DNA from: GCA-2699445 sp032127075
GTDB taxonomy: Bacteria > Actinomycetota > Actinomycetes > S36-B12 > GCA-2699445
Direction: 5' to 3'
NCBI GenBank assembly: GCA_032127075.1
Contig: JAQAZZ010000008.1
Location: forward strand, 20,314 to 84,313
DNA: 64,000 nucleotides
Shown: in pieces, positions 50,822-59,506 of the stretch
Position numbering within the stretch: position 1 is the stretch's first letter
How the letters are laid out: each line of letters opens with the position of its first letter
The notes under the pieces: model-generated
Told to the model about the DNA's origin: nothing
Seen by the model: the letters and a program-made list of their open reading frames with translations, nothing else
Database searches by the model: none
Translations under genes and position numbers: made by a program

Positions 50822-52147
50822 ATGAGCGACGCATGGTCGTTTGAGACCAAACAGATTCACGCCGGCCAGACCCCGGACGAGGCGACCAACGCCCGGGCGC
50901 TGCCGATCTACCAGACAACTTCGTACACCTTCAACAACACCAACCACGCGGCGGATCTGTTCGCGCTGAAGGAACTCGGCAACATCTACACCCGGATCAT
51001 GAATCCGACTCAGGCGGCGGTCGAGGACCGGTTGGCAGCCCTCGAAGGCGGTGTCGGGGCACTGCTGGTCGCCAGCGGGCAGGCAGCAGAGACGCTCGCG
51101 ATCCTCAACATCGCGGAGGCCGGGGACCACCTTGTATCCAGCCCCAGCCTCTACGGTGGCACCTACAACCTCTTTCACTACACGCTGCCGAAGCTCGGCA
51201 TCGAGGTGAGTTTCGTCAGCGACCCGGACGATCCGCAGGCTTGGCGGGATGCGGTGCGACCGAACACGAAGCTGTTCTTCGCCGAGACGATCGCCAACCC
51301 GAAGAACGACGTTCTGGACATCGAGGCGGTGGCGGGGATCGCGCACGAGGCCGGAGTCCCGCTGGTCGTCGACAACACGGTGGCAACGCCCTACCTGATC
51401 CAGCCGCTGAAGTGGGGCGCCGATGTTGTGGTCCACTCCGCCACCAAGTACATCGGTGGGCACGGCACCGCCGTTGCGGGCGTGATCATCGACGGCGGCA
51501 CCTTCGACTACGGCCGCTACCCCGACAGGTTCCCGAACTACAACCAGCCCGACCCCAGCTACCACGGCCTGGTGTATGCGCGTGATCTCGGCGCCGAGGG
51601 TCTGTTCGGGGTGAACGTCTCGTTCATCATGAAGGCCCGGGTGCAGCTGCTGCGGGACCTGGGAGCCGCGGTGGCGCCGTTCAACGCATGGCTGCTGGCG
51701 CAGGGACTCGAGACGCTGTCGCTGCGCATCGAGAGGCATGTCCAGAACGCCCAGGTGGTCGCGGAATGGCTCAGCAGCCGCGATGAGGTCCTGGGTGTGA
51801 ACTACGCGGGCCTGCCGACGAGCCCCTGGTACGCCCTGGGTCAGAAGTATTCGCCGCGGGGGACGGGCGCCGTGCTGGCATTCGAGATCGCCGGCGGCGT
51901 GGAAGCGGGCAAGCGCTTCGTCGAGGGCCTGCAGCTGCACAGCCATGTGGCCAACATCGGCGACGTTCGCAGCTTGGTGATCCACCCGGCCTCGACGACG
52001 CACTCGCAGTTGACGCCGGAAGAACAGTTGCAGTCGGGTGTCACCCCCGGACTGGTGCGCCTGGCCGTCGGCATCGAGCACATCGACGACATCCTCGCCG
52101 ACCTCGACGCCGGCTTCCGCGCCGCCAAGGCGGAAGCACAGCCGTGA
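50822..52147 (+). CDS. metY: O-acetylhomoserine sulfhydrylase (homocysteine synthase)
   Basis: A 441-aa PLP enzyme of the Cys/Met metabolism family that makes homocysteine from O-acetylhomoserine and sulfide. It has TKQIHAGQTPDEATNARALPIYQTTSYTF, YTRIMNPTQAAVEDRLAALEGG and the PLP lysine in VVHSATKYIGGHGT. The length and the NYNQPDPSYHGLVY block fit MetY rather than cystathionine synthases. The ATG at 50822 has AAGGAG upstream. metX follows with a GTGA overlap, so product and substrate enzymes are coupled under the SAM-IV switch. Confidence 0.94.
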   Translation: MSDAWSFETKQIHAGQTPDEATNARALPIYQTTSYTFNNTNHAADLFALKELGNIYTRIMNPTQAAVEDRLAALEGGVGALLVASGQAAETLAILNIAEAGDHLVSSPSLYGGTYNLFHYTLPKLGIEVSFVSDPDDPQAWRDAVRPNTKLFFAETIANPKNDVLDIEAVAGIAHEAGVPLVVDNTVATPYLIQPLKWGADVVVHSATKYIGGHGTAVAGVIIDGGTFDYGRYPDRFPNYNQPDPSYHGLVYARDLGAEGLFGVNVSFIMKARVQLLRDLGAAVAPFNAWLLAQGLETLSLRIERHVQNAQVVAEWLSSRDEVLGVNYAGLPTSPWYALGQKYSPRGTGAVLAFEIAGGVEAGKRFVEGLQLHSHVANIGDVRSLVIHPASTTHSQLTPEEQLQSGVTPGLVRLAVGIEHIDDILADLDAGFRAAKAEAQP

Positions 52148-53316
52148 CCGGGTCGACGCGCCCTCCCGCCAGCGGAGCCTGGCGGGAGGGCGACCCTGTC
52201 GCTTGGCGGCGATTCGCCGACGTCGGCGGGATTGATCTGGAATTCGGTGGCCGGGTCCCCGCCGTTCGAGTGGCCTACGAGACTTGGGGGCACCTCGACG
52301 AATCTGGCAGCAACGCCGTCCTGGTCGAACATGCGTTGACCGGTGATGCTCACGCCGCCGGACCGACGGCTCCGGGTCAGTCGACGCCGGGTTGGTGGGA
52401 CTCGTTGATAGGGCCCGGGCGGCCCATCGACACCGATCGGTGGTTCGTCGTGTGCGCCAACGTGCTGGGCGGCTGTCAAGGCACGACCGGCCCGGCGAGC
52501 CCCCACCCAGACGGATCGGCGTGGGGATCGCGCTGGCCGAGGGTGTCGATTCGCGATCAGGTCCGGGTGGAGCGGCAGCTGGCCGACCACCTGGGCATCC
52601 GCCGGTTCGCCGGCGTCGTCGGCGGTTCGATGGGTGGAATGAGGGCCTTGGAGTGGCTGCTGCTCTACCCGCATCATGTGGAGTCGGCCGTCCTGCTGGC
52701 GACCGCCGCGGCGGCGTCCGGGGACCAGATCGCAACACAGACCGCGCAGATCCAGGCGATCACCTCGGACCCGTACTGGGCCGGGGGGGACTACTACCAA
52801 TCCCTCGTCGGCCCTGATGCGGGTCTGGCGCTGGCACGCCGCTTCGCCCATCTCACCTACCGGACGTCCCGCGAGTTGGATCTGCGCTTCGGGCGGAGGG
52901 CCCAGGGCGACGAGGATCCGCTGTCTGGGTTGGTCGCGGGTAGGCATCCCGATGCGGGAAGATTCGCGGTGCAGTCCTATGTCGACCACCACGGCGAGAA
53001 GCTGGTCGGGCGGTTCGACGCCGGGACCTACGTCGCGCTGACCGACTCGATGAACACCCACGATGTCGCCCGGGGCAGGGGTTCGCTCGAGTCGGCGCTT
53101 GGAGGCATCGAGGTGCCGGTGCGCGTGGTCGGCATCGATTCCGACCGGCTCTACCCGCTGTGGCAGCAGCAGGAGCTCGCCGCCCGCACCCCGGGCTGCC
53201 AGGGCCTGGATGTCATCGAGTCCCCGTTCGGCCATGACGGTTTCCTCCTCGAGGCCGACGCCGCTGGGCGGATCATCGCCGACTCCCTCACCGGGGTGGC
53301 CGCTTCGTCGTGCTAG
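52144..53316 (+). CDS. metX: Homoserine O-acetyltransferase
   Basis: A 390-aa alpha/beta hydrolase-fold enzyme making O-acetylhomoserine for MetY. It has the nucleophile motif VGGSMGGMRALEW, and the acid and histidine of the triad lie in VGIDSDRLYPLWQQ and SPFGHDGFL. NVLGGCQGTTGPASP marks the oxyanion region. It starts at GTG 52144 overlapping the metY stop. Confidence 0.95.
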   Translation: MTGSTRPPASGAWREGDPVAWRRFADVGGIDLEFGGRVPAVRVAYETWGHLDESGSNAVLVEHALTGDAHAAGPTAPGQSTPGWWDSLIGPGRPIDTDRWFVVCANVLGGCQGTTGPASPHPDGSAWGSRWPRVSIRDQVRVERQLADHLGIRRFAGVVGGSMGGMRALEWLLLYPHHVESAVLLATAAAASGDQIATQTAQIQAITSDPYWAGGDYYQSLVGPDAGLALARRFAHLTYRTSRELDLRFGRRAQGDEDPLSGLVAGRHPDAGRFAVQSYVDHHGEKLVGRFDAGTYVALTDSMNTHDVARGRGSLESALGGIEVPVRVVGIDSDRLYPLWQQQELAARTPGCQGLDVIESPFGHDGFLLEADAAGRIIADSLTGVAASSC

Positions 53317-53347
53317 GCGGGGAGGTGCCGACCTATCCCCTCTCCGA

Positions 53348-53353
53348 TACGGT
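53348..53353 (+). promoter_or_regulatory. Candidate -10 box of HhH-GPD gene
   Basis: TACGGT, giving a leader of about 11 nt that includes the GGAGG site (53360-53364) used for the ATG at 53370. Confidence 0.45.
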
Positions 53354-53369
53354 CGATGCGGAGGTCCCC

Positions 53370-53948
53370 ATGTCCCGTTCGATGCACCTGGCCCAGCTGC
53401 CGGAGGCCAACGAGCTTCTGGCCGGCGATCCGTTCTCGCTGCTCACAGGCATGCTGCTCGACCAACAGATCCCCATGGAGCGGGCGTTCTCCGGCCCCTA
53501 CGTGTTGGCCCAGCGGCTGGGCGACCCGACCCGCCTGGATCCTTGCCGCATCTCGTCGATGCCGTCCGAGGATCTGGTGGCCGCGGCCGCCGGACCACCG
53601 GCGGTGCATCGATTCCCCAAAGCCATGGCGGAGCGGATCGCGGCCCTGGCGGAGATAGTCTGCACCCGGTACGGCGGTGACGCCGCCGACGTGTGGACTG
53701 AGGCGGCAGACGGCCCGGACTGCCTGCGCAGGTTGAAAGCCCTTCCGGGATTCGGGGATCAGAAGGCGCGCATATTCATCGCGCTGCTGGGTAAGCAGTG
53801 GGGAGTGGACCTGGCGGGTTGGCGGGAGGCCAGCACCCCCTATGGGGATCAGGGAACGTTCTTATCCGTGGCGGATGTCGTGGATGGGGAATCTTTGGCC
53901 CGGGTCCGCGCGTTCAAGAAGGAGAGGAAAGCTGCCGCGCGGGTGTGA
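53370..53948 (+). CDS. HhH-GPD type DNA glycosylase-like protein
   Basis: A 192-aa protein of the actinobacterial HhH-GPD base excision repair family. An N-terminal helical part (DPFSLLTGMLLDQQIPMERAFSGPYVLAQRLG) is followed by the hairpin region LRRLKALPGFGDQKARIFIALLGKQWGVDLAGW, with K and D in the places used by this fold for catalysis. The damage recognised is unknown. The ATG at 53370 has GGAGG five bases upstream; an upstream GTG (53310) would lie inside metX. Confidence 0.85.
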   Translation: MSRSMHLAQLPEANELLAGDPFSLLTGMLLDQQIPMERAFSGPYVLAQRLGDPTRLDPCRISSMPSEDLVAAAAGPPAVHRFPKAMAERIAALAEIVCTRYGGDAADVWTEAADGPDCLRRLKALPGFGDQKARIFIALLGKQWGVDLAGWREASTPYGDQGTFLSVADVVDGESLARVRAFKKERKAAARV

Positions 53949-54066
53949 AGATGACGGTTGCGACCATGTTCGTGCCACAATGGACACCGCGTGTCAGCGC
54001 GAAAGCCCGGTCAAGTTCGCTCGCAGGACTTGACACGGGCCATTTGTATTAGGCCAGGGAGGAACA

Positions 54067-55659
54067 TTGGCTGCCAGTACGGCGACCGTAGCGGCTTCTG
54101 CTGAAGGGAACGATGTGACGACGAAGGCCACGGCCAAGAGGGCTGCCAGCAAGGCGGTCGGGTCCAAGAGAGCCCCCGCCGGCAAGGCGGCTTCGGCCAA
54201 GAAGACAGCTGCGGCGAAGAAGGCCACAAGCGCTGTCGAAGAAGTCGCCACAAGCGAGGTGGCCACCTCCGCGGACGAAGCGGGTGCGACGGCGGCAGTC
54301 GGCGGCACTGCAGCCCAAAAGACTGCGGCCAAAAAGGCTGCGGCGAAGAAGGCTGCGGCGAAGAAGACTGTGGCGAAGACGGCTGCGGCGAAGAAGACAG
54401 CCGTCAAGGCTGCTGAGCCGGAGGCTAGTTCGCCCAAGGCCGCACGTCGGAGCCGCAAGAAGGCAACTGCCAAGAAGGCGGGCGCGGCCGCTGGTGCCGG
54501 AACTCTCGGCGCCGAAGCGGCCACGAAGGCCCTGAAGGGCGCCGAGGACGGCGTCGACATGGAGGTAGCCGCCGCGGTCGAGCAGGAGGCGGAGGCTGAT
54601 CTCAAGGTTGCGCTCAAGGATCTGAAGAAGGAGGCCGGCGATTCGTCGGGCAAGGGCGGCGAGAAGTCCGGCACCGAGGTCCTCGTGCTGTCCGATGCCG
54701 ATGAAACCGACGAGCCGGTGCAGACCGTAACGGTCGCCGGCGCCACGGCCGATCCGGTCAAGGACTACCTGAAGCAGATCGGCAAGGTCCCGCTGCTCAA
54801 CGCTGAGCAGGAGGTTGTGCTGGCCAAGCGGATCGAGGCGGGGCTGTTCGCCGAGGAGAAGCTCGGCGATACCGCGGTCACGGACAAGTTGACACAGGAT
54901 CAGGAGTACGAGCTGGAGCAGCTGGTCCGCGTCGGGCAGCGGGCGAAGAACCATCTGCTGGAGGCCAACCTGCGCCTGGTGGTGTCGCTGGCCAAACGCT
55001 ACACCGGGCGCGGCATGCTGTTCCTGGACCTGATCCAGGAGGGCAACCTGGGCCTGATCCGCGCGGTTGAGAAGTTCGACTACAAGAAGGGCTACAAGTT
55101 CTCCACCTACGCCACCTGGTGGATCCGTCAGGCGATCACCCGAGCCATGGCCGACCAGGCCCGCACTATCCGTATCCCGGTGCACATGGTCGAGGTCATC
55201 AACAAACTCGCGCGCGTGCAGCGGCAGATGCTGCAGGACCTCGGCCGGGAGCCCACTCCGGAGGAGTTGGCCCTGGAACTGGACATGACTCCCGAGAAGA
55301 TCGTCGAGGTGCAGAAGTACGGCCGCGAGCCGATCTCCCTGCACACCCCGCTGGGCGAGGACGGCGACAGCGCGTTCGGCGACCTGATCGAGGACTCCGA
55401 GGCGATCGTCCCGGCGGACGCGGTGTCGTTCACCCTGTTGCAGGAGCAACTCGACCAGGTGCTGGTGACGTTGTCGGATCGTGAAGCGGGTGTGGTGCGC
55501 ATGCGCTTCGGACTCACCGATGGCCAGCCCAAGACGCTGGACGAGATCGGCAAGGTCTACGGTGTCACCCGCGAACGTATCCGCCAGATCGAGTCAAAGA
55601 CCATGTCGAAACTGCGCCACCCGAGCCGGTCCCAGGTCCTGCGCGACTATCTGGAGTGA
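54067..55659 (+). CDS. sigA: Primary RNA polymerase sigma factor (RpoD/HrdB/SigA type)
   Basis: A 530-aa principal sigma factor. The N-terminal 200 residues are Lys/Ala-rich low-complexity (AAKKAAAKKAAAKKTVAKTAAAKK) and acidic thereafter, as in HrdB and mycobacterial SigA. Region 1.2 (DPVKDYLKQIGKVPLLNAEQE), region 2 (LRLVVSLAKRYTGRGMLFLDLIQEGNLGLIRAVEKFDYKKGYKFSTYATWWIRQAITRA), region 3 and region 4 (LDEIGKVYGVTRERIRQIESKTMSKLRHP) follow. The start is TTG 54067, placed by GGAGG (54058-54062) five bases upstream; GTG 54115 is the alternative. It should read the TANNNT promoters in this window. Confidence 0.96.
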   Translation: MAASTATVAASAEGNDVTTKATAKRAASKAVGSKRAPAGKAASAKKTAAAKKATSAVEEVATSEVATSADEAGATAAVGGTAAQKTAAKKAAAKKAAAKKTVAKTAAAKKTAVKAAEPEASSPKAARRSRKKATAKKAGAAAGAGTLGAEAATKALKGAEDGVDMEVAAAVEQEAEADLKVALKDLKKEAGDSSGKGGEKSGTEVLVLSDADETDEPVQTVTVAGATADPVKDYLKQIGKVPLLNAEQEVVLAKRIEAGLFAEEKLGDTAVTDKLTQDQEYELEQLVRVGQRAKNHLLEANLRLVVSLAKRYTGRGMLFLDLIQEGNLGLIRAVEKFDYKKGYKFSTYATWWIRQAITRAMADQARTIRIPVHMVEVINKLARVQRQMLQDLGREPTPEELALELDMTPEKIVEVQKYGREPISLHTPLGEDGDSAFGDLIEDSEAIVPADAVSFTLLQEQLDQVLVTLSDREAGVVRMRFGLTDGQPKTLDEIGKVYGVTRERIRQIESKTMSKLRHPSRSQVLRDYLE

Positions 55660-55684
55660 GAGTCTGCTGTCTCGCCGGTCGGCG

Positions 55685-56533
55685 TCAACGCGCCTCGCCG
55701 CCATCCGCGGCCGAACTCGCCATCCGCAGGGTGCGCCAGGCGCCCGATGCGACCAGCAGTGAGATCGCCGTTCCCATGATGAGGTCGGGCACCGCTGAAC
55801 CGGTGATTGCGACCAGGGCCCCGGCTGCGATCAGGCCGGCGTTGGCGAGGGTGTCGTTGATGCTGAAGATCCAACTGGCCCGCAGGTGCACGCCGTCGCG
55901 CCGATGGGGCGCGACTAGCACCACCGAGGCCGTGTTCGCAGCCAGCGCCAGAGCGCCGGTCACCATGATCGCCGCGGACAGCGGCTCGCTGCCGGACACC
56001 GACCTGCGAGCCACTTCCACCAGCACCAAGAGTGCCAAGGCCAGTTGAAACCACCCGCTCACCATGGCGGCCCGTCGTTGGGCTGCCAAGGTGCCGCCCA
56101 CCGCGGCGAGGGCGATCCCGTACACGGAGGCGTCGGCGAGCATGTCGATCGAATCGGCGAGCAGGCCGGCGGACTGCGCCCACAACCCGACTACAAGTTC
56201 CACGACGAACATCGCTGCGTTGATCGCCAGCACGATCCACAGCACACGCCGGTCGTCGCCTTCGTCCGCGACTGCCGACCGGTCCTGCGGTGCCGGCCCG
56301 CTGCTCGCCACCTGGGCTTTCATCCGCAGTGGGGTCAGTGCCGCGAGGAGGGGATCCGCGTGGCCGTCATGCAGCACCGCGACGGTGCGTTCCACAAGAT
56401 CGCAGCGGATGTCGTCCACCTGCGGCAACGGGGACAATGCCATGCGCACCAACTGCTCGTCGGCCGGGCAGTCCATCCCCGGAATCCGCAAGACGGTGCG
56501 GTTGACGGACTGGCCCACGCCACCATTGTCCAC
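55685..56533 (-). CDS. Cation diffusion facilitator with N-terminal HMA-like domain
   Basis: A 282-aa transporter. Residues 1-75 form an HMA-like domain (RTVLRIPGMDCPADEQLVRMALSPLPQVDDIRCDLVERTVAVLHD) that keeps GMDC but has only one cysteine of the GMxCxxC metal site. Residues about 95-275 are the CDF membrane part, with SAGLLADSIDMLADA in helix 2 and IFSINDTLANAGLI in helix 5 as metal-site segments. It probably exports Zn or another divalent metal. The GTG at 56533 is the first start; GTG 56518 is possible. It converges on sigA with a 25-bp gap. Confidence 0.8.
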   Translation of the reverse strand: MDNGGVGQSVNRTVLRIPGMDCPADEQLVRMALSPLPQVDDIRCDLVERTVAVLHDGHADPLLAALTPLRMKAQVASSGPAPQDRSAVADEGDDRRVLWIVLAINAAMFVVELVVGLWAQSAGLLADSIDMLADASVYGIALAAVGGTLAAQRRAAMVSGWFQLALALLVLVEVARRSVSGSEPLSAAIMVTGALALAANTASVVLVAPHRRDGVHLRASWIFSINDTLANAGLIAAGALVAITGSAVPDLIMGTAISLLVASGAWRTLRMASSAADGGEAR

Positions 56534-56662
56534 CTGAGCCGATCAGCAGACACGGATCCGGTCCGACTGGGAGCGGTCGGGGGTGGGGGTCTTCAGTTTG
56601 CCGCTGCCGGCTGTTGACATGCGACACGAGAGGCCTCCCTGGGTGGCTTCCTCGCCCGCGGC

Positions 56663-57313
56663 CTAGGGGGCCGGGGTTGCTGGATCGTCGCGGTGTACGA
56701 CCCAGCGCGCATATCGCTGCACCTCGGCGAGTTGGGCGTCGGACAGGCGGGGACTGGTCACCAACGCCACGGACTCGCCGTCGGATTCGGGCTGTGGGGG
56801 AGCCGGGTAGGGCCGCGGCGCTGCTCCTGTTGCGGCACGCAGAGCGGAGTCCAGTTCAGCGGCGGCGGCACGCACCCGGTGCTCGTCGGCCGCAAGTTCC
56901 CGTTCTATCGGGCCGGCAGCCGCCAGGAACATCGGGGCTGCGCGACTATGGGCGTCGATGCCGGCGTTGTTGAGGCTGACGAGCGTCGAGCGGGCATCCG
57001 CGGGATTCGCCTGCCTGTGCAGATGGCCACGGCGCTCCAGCCGCTGAAGCGCCGTCGAGACGGTGTTCTGCCGCATCCCGGTGAGGGCTGACAACCGTCC
57101 CGGGGTCATCGGCCCCCAACCGCGCAGCATCGAGTACAGGCCGAAGTCGTCTGCGTTGAGTCCCGAACCGGCCAGCGCTGCGTCGAGCATGCTGGCGGTC
57201 AGGTGGCCGAGCAGCCAGACGTCGAACAGCACCGATGTGCGAGGCTCCTGCGCTGTGGACCGTTCCGGGCCATCGCCGTGGGCTGGGAGTTGCACCTGTC
57301 CGGTGGAGTTCAT
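56663..57313 (-). CDS. MarR family transcriptional regulator
   Basis: A 216-aa protein with a MarR winged helix (LFDVWLLGHLTASMLDAALAGSGLNADDFGLYSMLRGWGPMTPGRLSALTGMRQNTVSTALQRLERRGHLHRQANPADARSTLVSL). The C-terminal 60 residues are an unusual extension with a Pro-rich linker. The ATG at 57313 overlaps the stop of the membrane protein gene upstream by 4 bp, so both come from one promoter and the regulator probably controls that operon. Confidence 0.86.
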   Translation of the reverse strand: MNSTGQVQLPAHGDGPERSTAQEPRTSVLFDVWLLGHLTASMLDAALAGSGLNADDFGLYSMLRGWGPMTPGRLSALTGMRQNTVSTALQRLERRGHLHRQANPADARSTLVSLNNAGIDAHSRAAPMFLAAAGPIERELAADEHRVRAAAAELDSALRAATGAAPRPYPAPPQPESDGESVALVTSPRLSDAQLAEVQRYARWVVHRDDPATPAP

Positions 57314-57939
57314 CGGGCCACCGCCGTGGCGACCGCGCCGGCGGCGTTGTCCCGGTTCGGCGGGGGCTGTGGAGCCGCCCGACGGCTGCGGATGAGCCGC
57401 ACGACCCGGAATGCGATCCCGACCGACAGGGCCACACCGGCCGCCCATCCCGATGTCGTCTTCACGCTCGCCGCCAGCGACATCCAGGCGACCGCTCCGT
57501 CGGGAAGCGACCCCTGCCCGGCAAGGAAGACCCAGGCGAACCCGTTCTCCACGTAGTCGGCCACCATGCCCGCCGCGGGTACCAGGATCAGCCACAGCCG
57601 TTGTCGGGAGTGAGACTGCAGCCAGGGTGACCACACCGCCAGCAGCGCTACGGCGAAGAACACCGCTGCAACAAGCGGGTAGAGCAGGTCCAGCACCTGC
57701 AGGTCTCGGTAGGCGGCCAGACCTGCGGCGCCGCATGCCTCGCCGAAAGCGGCCACCTCGGCGGGCGTGTAGGCGAAGCGGGTGTCCAGCGGCGGCTGCC
57801 CGCAGGCCTGTGCGACCCGTGGAATGACCACGCCGAACATCAGTGCCGCTGCAGCTGCGAATGCAGCCCCTGCGGACAGGAGCCAGCGCATCAGGGGGCT
57901 TCGGGTGGTCGGTTCCGGTCTCGAGTGGTTGGTGGGCAT
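57310..57939 (-). CDS. Four-helix membrane protein in MarR operon
   Basis: A 209-aa protein with four hydrophobic segments (LLSAGAAFAAAAALMFGVVI, LLYPLVAAVFFAVALLAVW, LWLILVPAAGMVADYVENG, TTSGWAAGVALSVGIAFRVV) and two cysteines in the first external loop (QACGQPP, GEACGAAG). No family is recognised. The ATG at 57939 follows TATATT by six bases, the most A/T-rich promoter in the window. It is followed by the MarR gene with a 4-bp overlap. Confidence 0.78.
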   Translation of the reverse strand: MPTNHSRPEPTTRSPLMRWLLSAGAAFAAAAALMFGVVIPRVAQACGQPPLDTRFAYTPAEVAAFGEACGAAGLAAYRDLQVLDLLYPLVAAVFFAVALLAVWSPWLQSHSRQRLWLILVPAAGMVADYVENGFAWVFLAGQGSLPDGAVAWMSLAASVKTTSGWAAGVALSVGIAFRVVRLIRSRRAAPQPPPNRDNAAGAVATAVAR

Positions 57940-57945
57940 ACCCGC

Positions 57946-57951
57946 AATATA
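57946..57951 (-). promoter_or_regulatory. -10 box, leaderless promoter of MarR operon
   Basis: TATATT on the minus strand, six bases, then the ATG at 57939. The self-complementary ATATATAT (57947-57954) in the box is a plausible place for MarR binding. Confidence 0.6.
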
Positions 57952-57997
57952 TATCAATCACGATGTGAACTGCAACGCAAGTAGTGTAAATGTTCCG

Positions 57998-58012
57998 CGA
58001 GGTCGTTCCTCG
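57998..58012. terminator. Small hairpin between metalloprotease and MarR operon
   Basis: CGAGG (57998-58002), loop TCGTT, CCTCG (58008-58012). It lies 110 bp after the stop of the metalloprotease gene on the minus strand. A weak candidate only. Confidence 0.3.
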
Positions 58013-58120
58013 ATTCACCCGTGTTGTGCAGGTACGCCTGACGGCGGTGCCCTGGCGCAGTCCATGCGCCTGGACCGTGCGTGAGCACGACGAACCTCGC
58101 GAACCCGACAGTCGGGGACG

Positions 58121-59314
58121 TCAGCAGGTGGACGGCATCGCCCTGAGTGCTGCGACGTCGCCAGCACCCCAGCCGGGGGTGTTGGGCACCGTCGGATTCA
58201 TGATCTGTGCGGGATCGTTGACGTGGTTCAGCCCCAGCGCGTGGCCGATCTCGTGGGCGTAGAGGTTCTGACGCACCTTCACCCGCCCGACCGAGGCGCC
58301 GAGAAGGCTGCTGCCGTTGAACTGGATCGTCGCATCCGTGAATGGCGATCCGTCCTGCGGGCGCGGGATGGTCACGCCGGACGGCGTGATGCCGCCGATG
58401 GCACCCACGTGGTCCAGCATCTGGATGACGAGGTCGGCGCCGGATCTGACCTCCACGAACCGGTACTTGGCCAGCGGCTCGATGGAATCGAAGATGCCGC
58501 GCAGCAGCTGGACCTCCGTCTGGGGGTCGCCGCCCAACTGGGCGGTGGGGCCGGGGTCGAAGGACCATTTGATCTCACATTGCCGCCATGCACCCTTGCC
58601 CTGGTCAAAAGATCCCGCGCTTCCGGCGCCACTGGTCGGGTATGCGATTGCGGGAGGCTTCGCCGGGGTAGTCGGTGTCGCGCTGGGGCTGGGCGAGGCG
58701 GTTGGCGGAGCGTTTGGCGGAACCGTCGGCTGGGCCGGCGTCGTCGGCTTGGCGCTCGACGGAGCAGTGGGCAGGGGAGTCGCCTTGGAGCCCTTCTCCG
58801 GGGCATTCACCCCGGGCACCGGGTGGTGGCGGTGCCCCTTCTTGTAGTAGCGCAGCTTGACGTGCACACCGTGCTCGGGATTCACCAGGGCACGAGCCTT
58901 GTGGGCCTTGAACTGCGTCCCCCCGGCCTTCACGGGTTTGCCCACCACGTAGTAGTGGCCGGGCTGCTCGCAGTAGTCGAAGAGATGCTTCTTGCCGACA
59001 GTCACCCGCCTGCGGTCCGACAGCCTCTTGTTGGGGTTCTTCGGCTTGGCGAAGCGGGCAGTGCGCCTCTTGACCGTGACCGTGACGCGGGTCCCCGTCG
59101 GCAGGCCGCGCAGGCTGACCTTGATGACGCCCGCCCGGTGCGCCTTGGGCTTGCGCCCGGGGACGAAGGAGTACTCGAGGTTCGCTGCGGAGTGGACGCA
59201 GACCTGCGGCCCCGCGACCGGCTCGGGGTCTGCTCCGGCCGTTGACGGCACTAGAACGCCGGCCAACAGCGACACGACAGCGCCGCCGAGCGCAACCGCC
59301 TCGATCCTTCTCAT
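58121..59314 (-). CDS. Secreted matrixin-like zinc metalloprotease with Pro-rich linker
   Basis: A 397-aa exported protein. Signal peptide MRRIEAVALGGAVVSLLAGVLVPSTAGA; a basic beta-rich N-terminal domain (about 30-180, four Tyr-rich strands, two Cys); a Pro/Thr/Ser-rich linker (about 195-245); and a metzincin domain with HEIGHALGLNHVNDPAQIMNP (H354, E355, H358, H364). The short C-terminus ends MPSTC. The ATG at 59314 has GGGAGG upstream and TACGGT (59341-59346, minus strand) as -10 box. The substrate is unknown. Confidence 0.87.
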   Translation of the reverse strand: MRRIEAVALGGAVVSLLAGVLVPSTAGADPEPVAGPQVCVHSAANLEYSFVPGRKPKAHRAGVIKVSLRGLPTGTRVTVTVKRRTARFAKPKNPNKRLSDRRRVTVGKKHLFDYCEQPGHYYVVGKPVKAGGTQFKAHKARALVNPEHGVHVKLRYYKKGHRHHPVPGVNAPEKGSKATPLPTAPSSAKPTTPAQPTVPPNAPPTASPSPSATPTTPAKPPAIAYPTSGAGSAGSFDQGKGAWRQCEIKWSFDPGPTAQLGGDPQTEVQLLRGIFDSIEPLAKYRFVEVRSGADLVIQMLDHVGAIGGITPSGVTIPRPQDGSPFTDATIQFNGSSLLGASVGRVKVRQNLYAHEIGHALGLNHVNDPAQIMNPTVPNTPGWGAGDVAALRAMPSTC

Positions 59315-59506
59315 CCCGGACCTCCCTCGAGCATTCCCCGACCGTAGTTGGCCGCAGGGCCGGAGTCGCTCCGAACACCGCTCTGCTGGCCCACCGCAAC
59401 GGTGTCGCCGAGTTCGACCCCACCCGCACCGACACGAAGATGCCATCGCGGCCGAGCGCGCATGCTCCACGTGCGGGAATCGTGCAACTCGTGGTGTGCT
59501 GTCGGA

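Noticed and set aside
54030..54052. TTGACA (54030-54035) with TATTAG (54047-54052) as sigA promoter
   Set aside because: The spacer is only 11 bp, too short for a sigma-70 type promoter. The TTGACA lies in an imperfect inverted repeat (54008-54039). No promoter is called for sigA.
54133..54420. Lys/Ala codon repeats as a DNA repeat element
   Set aside because: They encode the low-complexity N-terminus typical of HrdB/SigA proteins; copies are imperfect and stay in frame.
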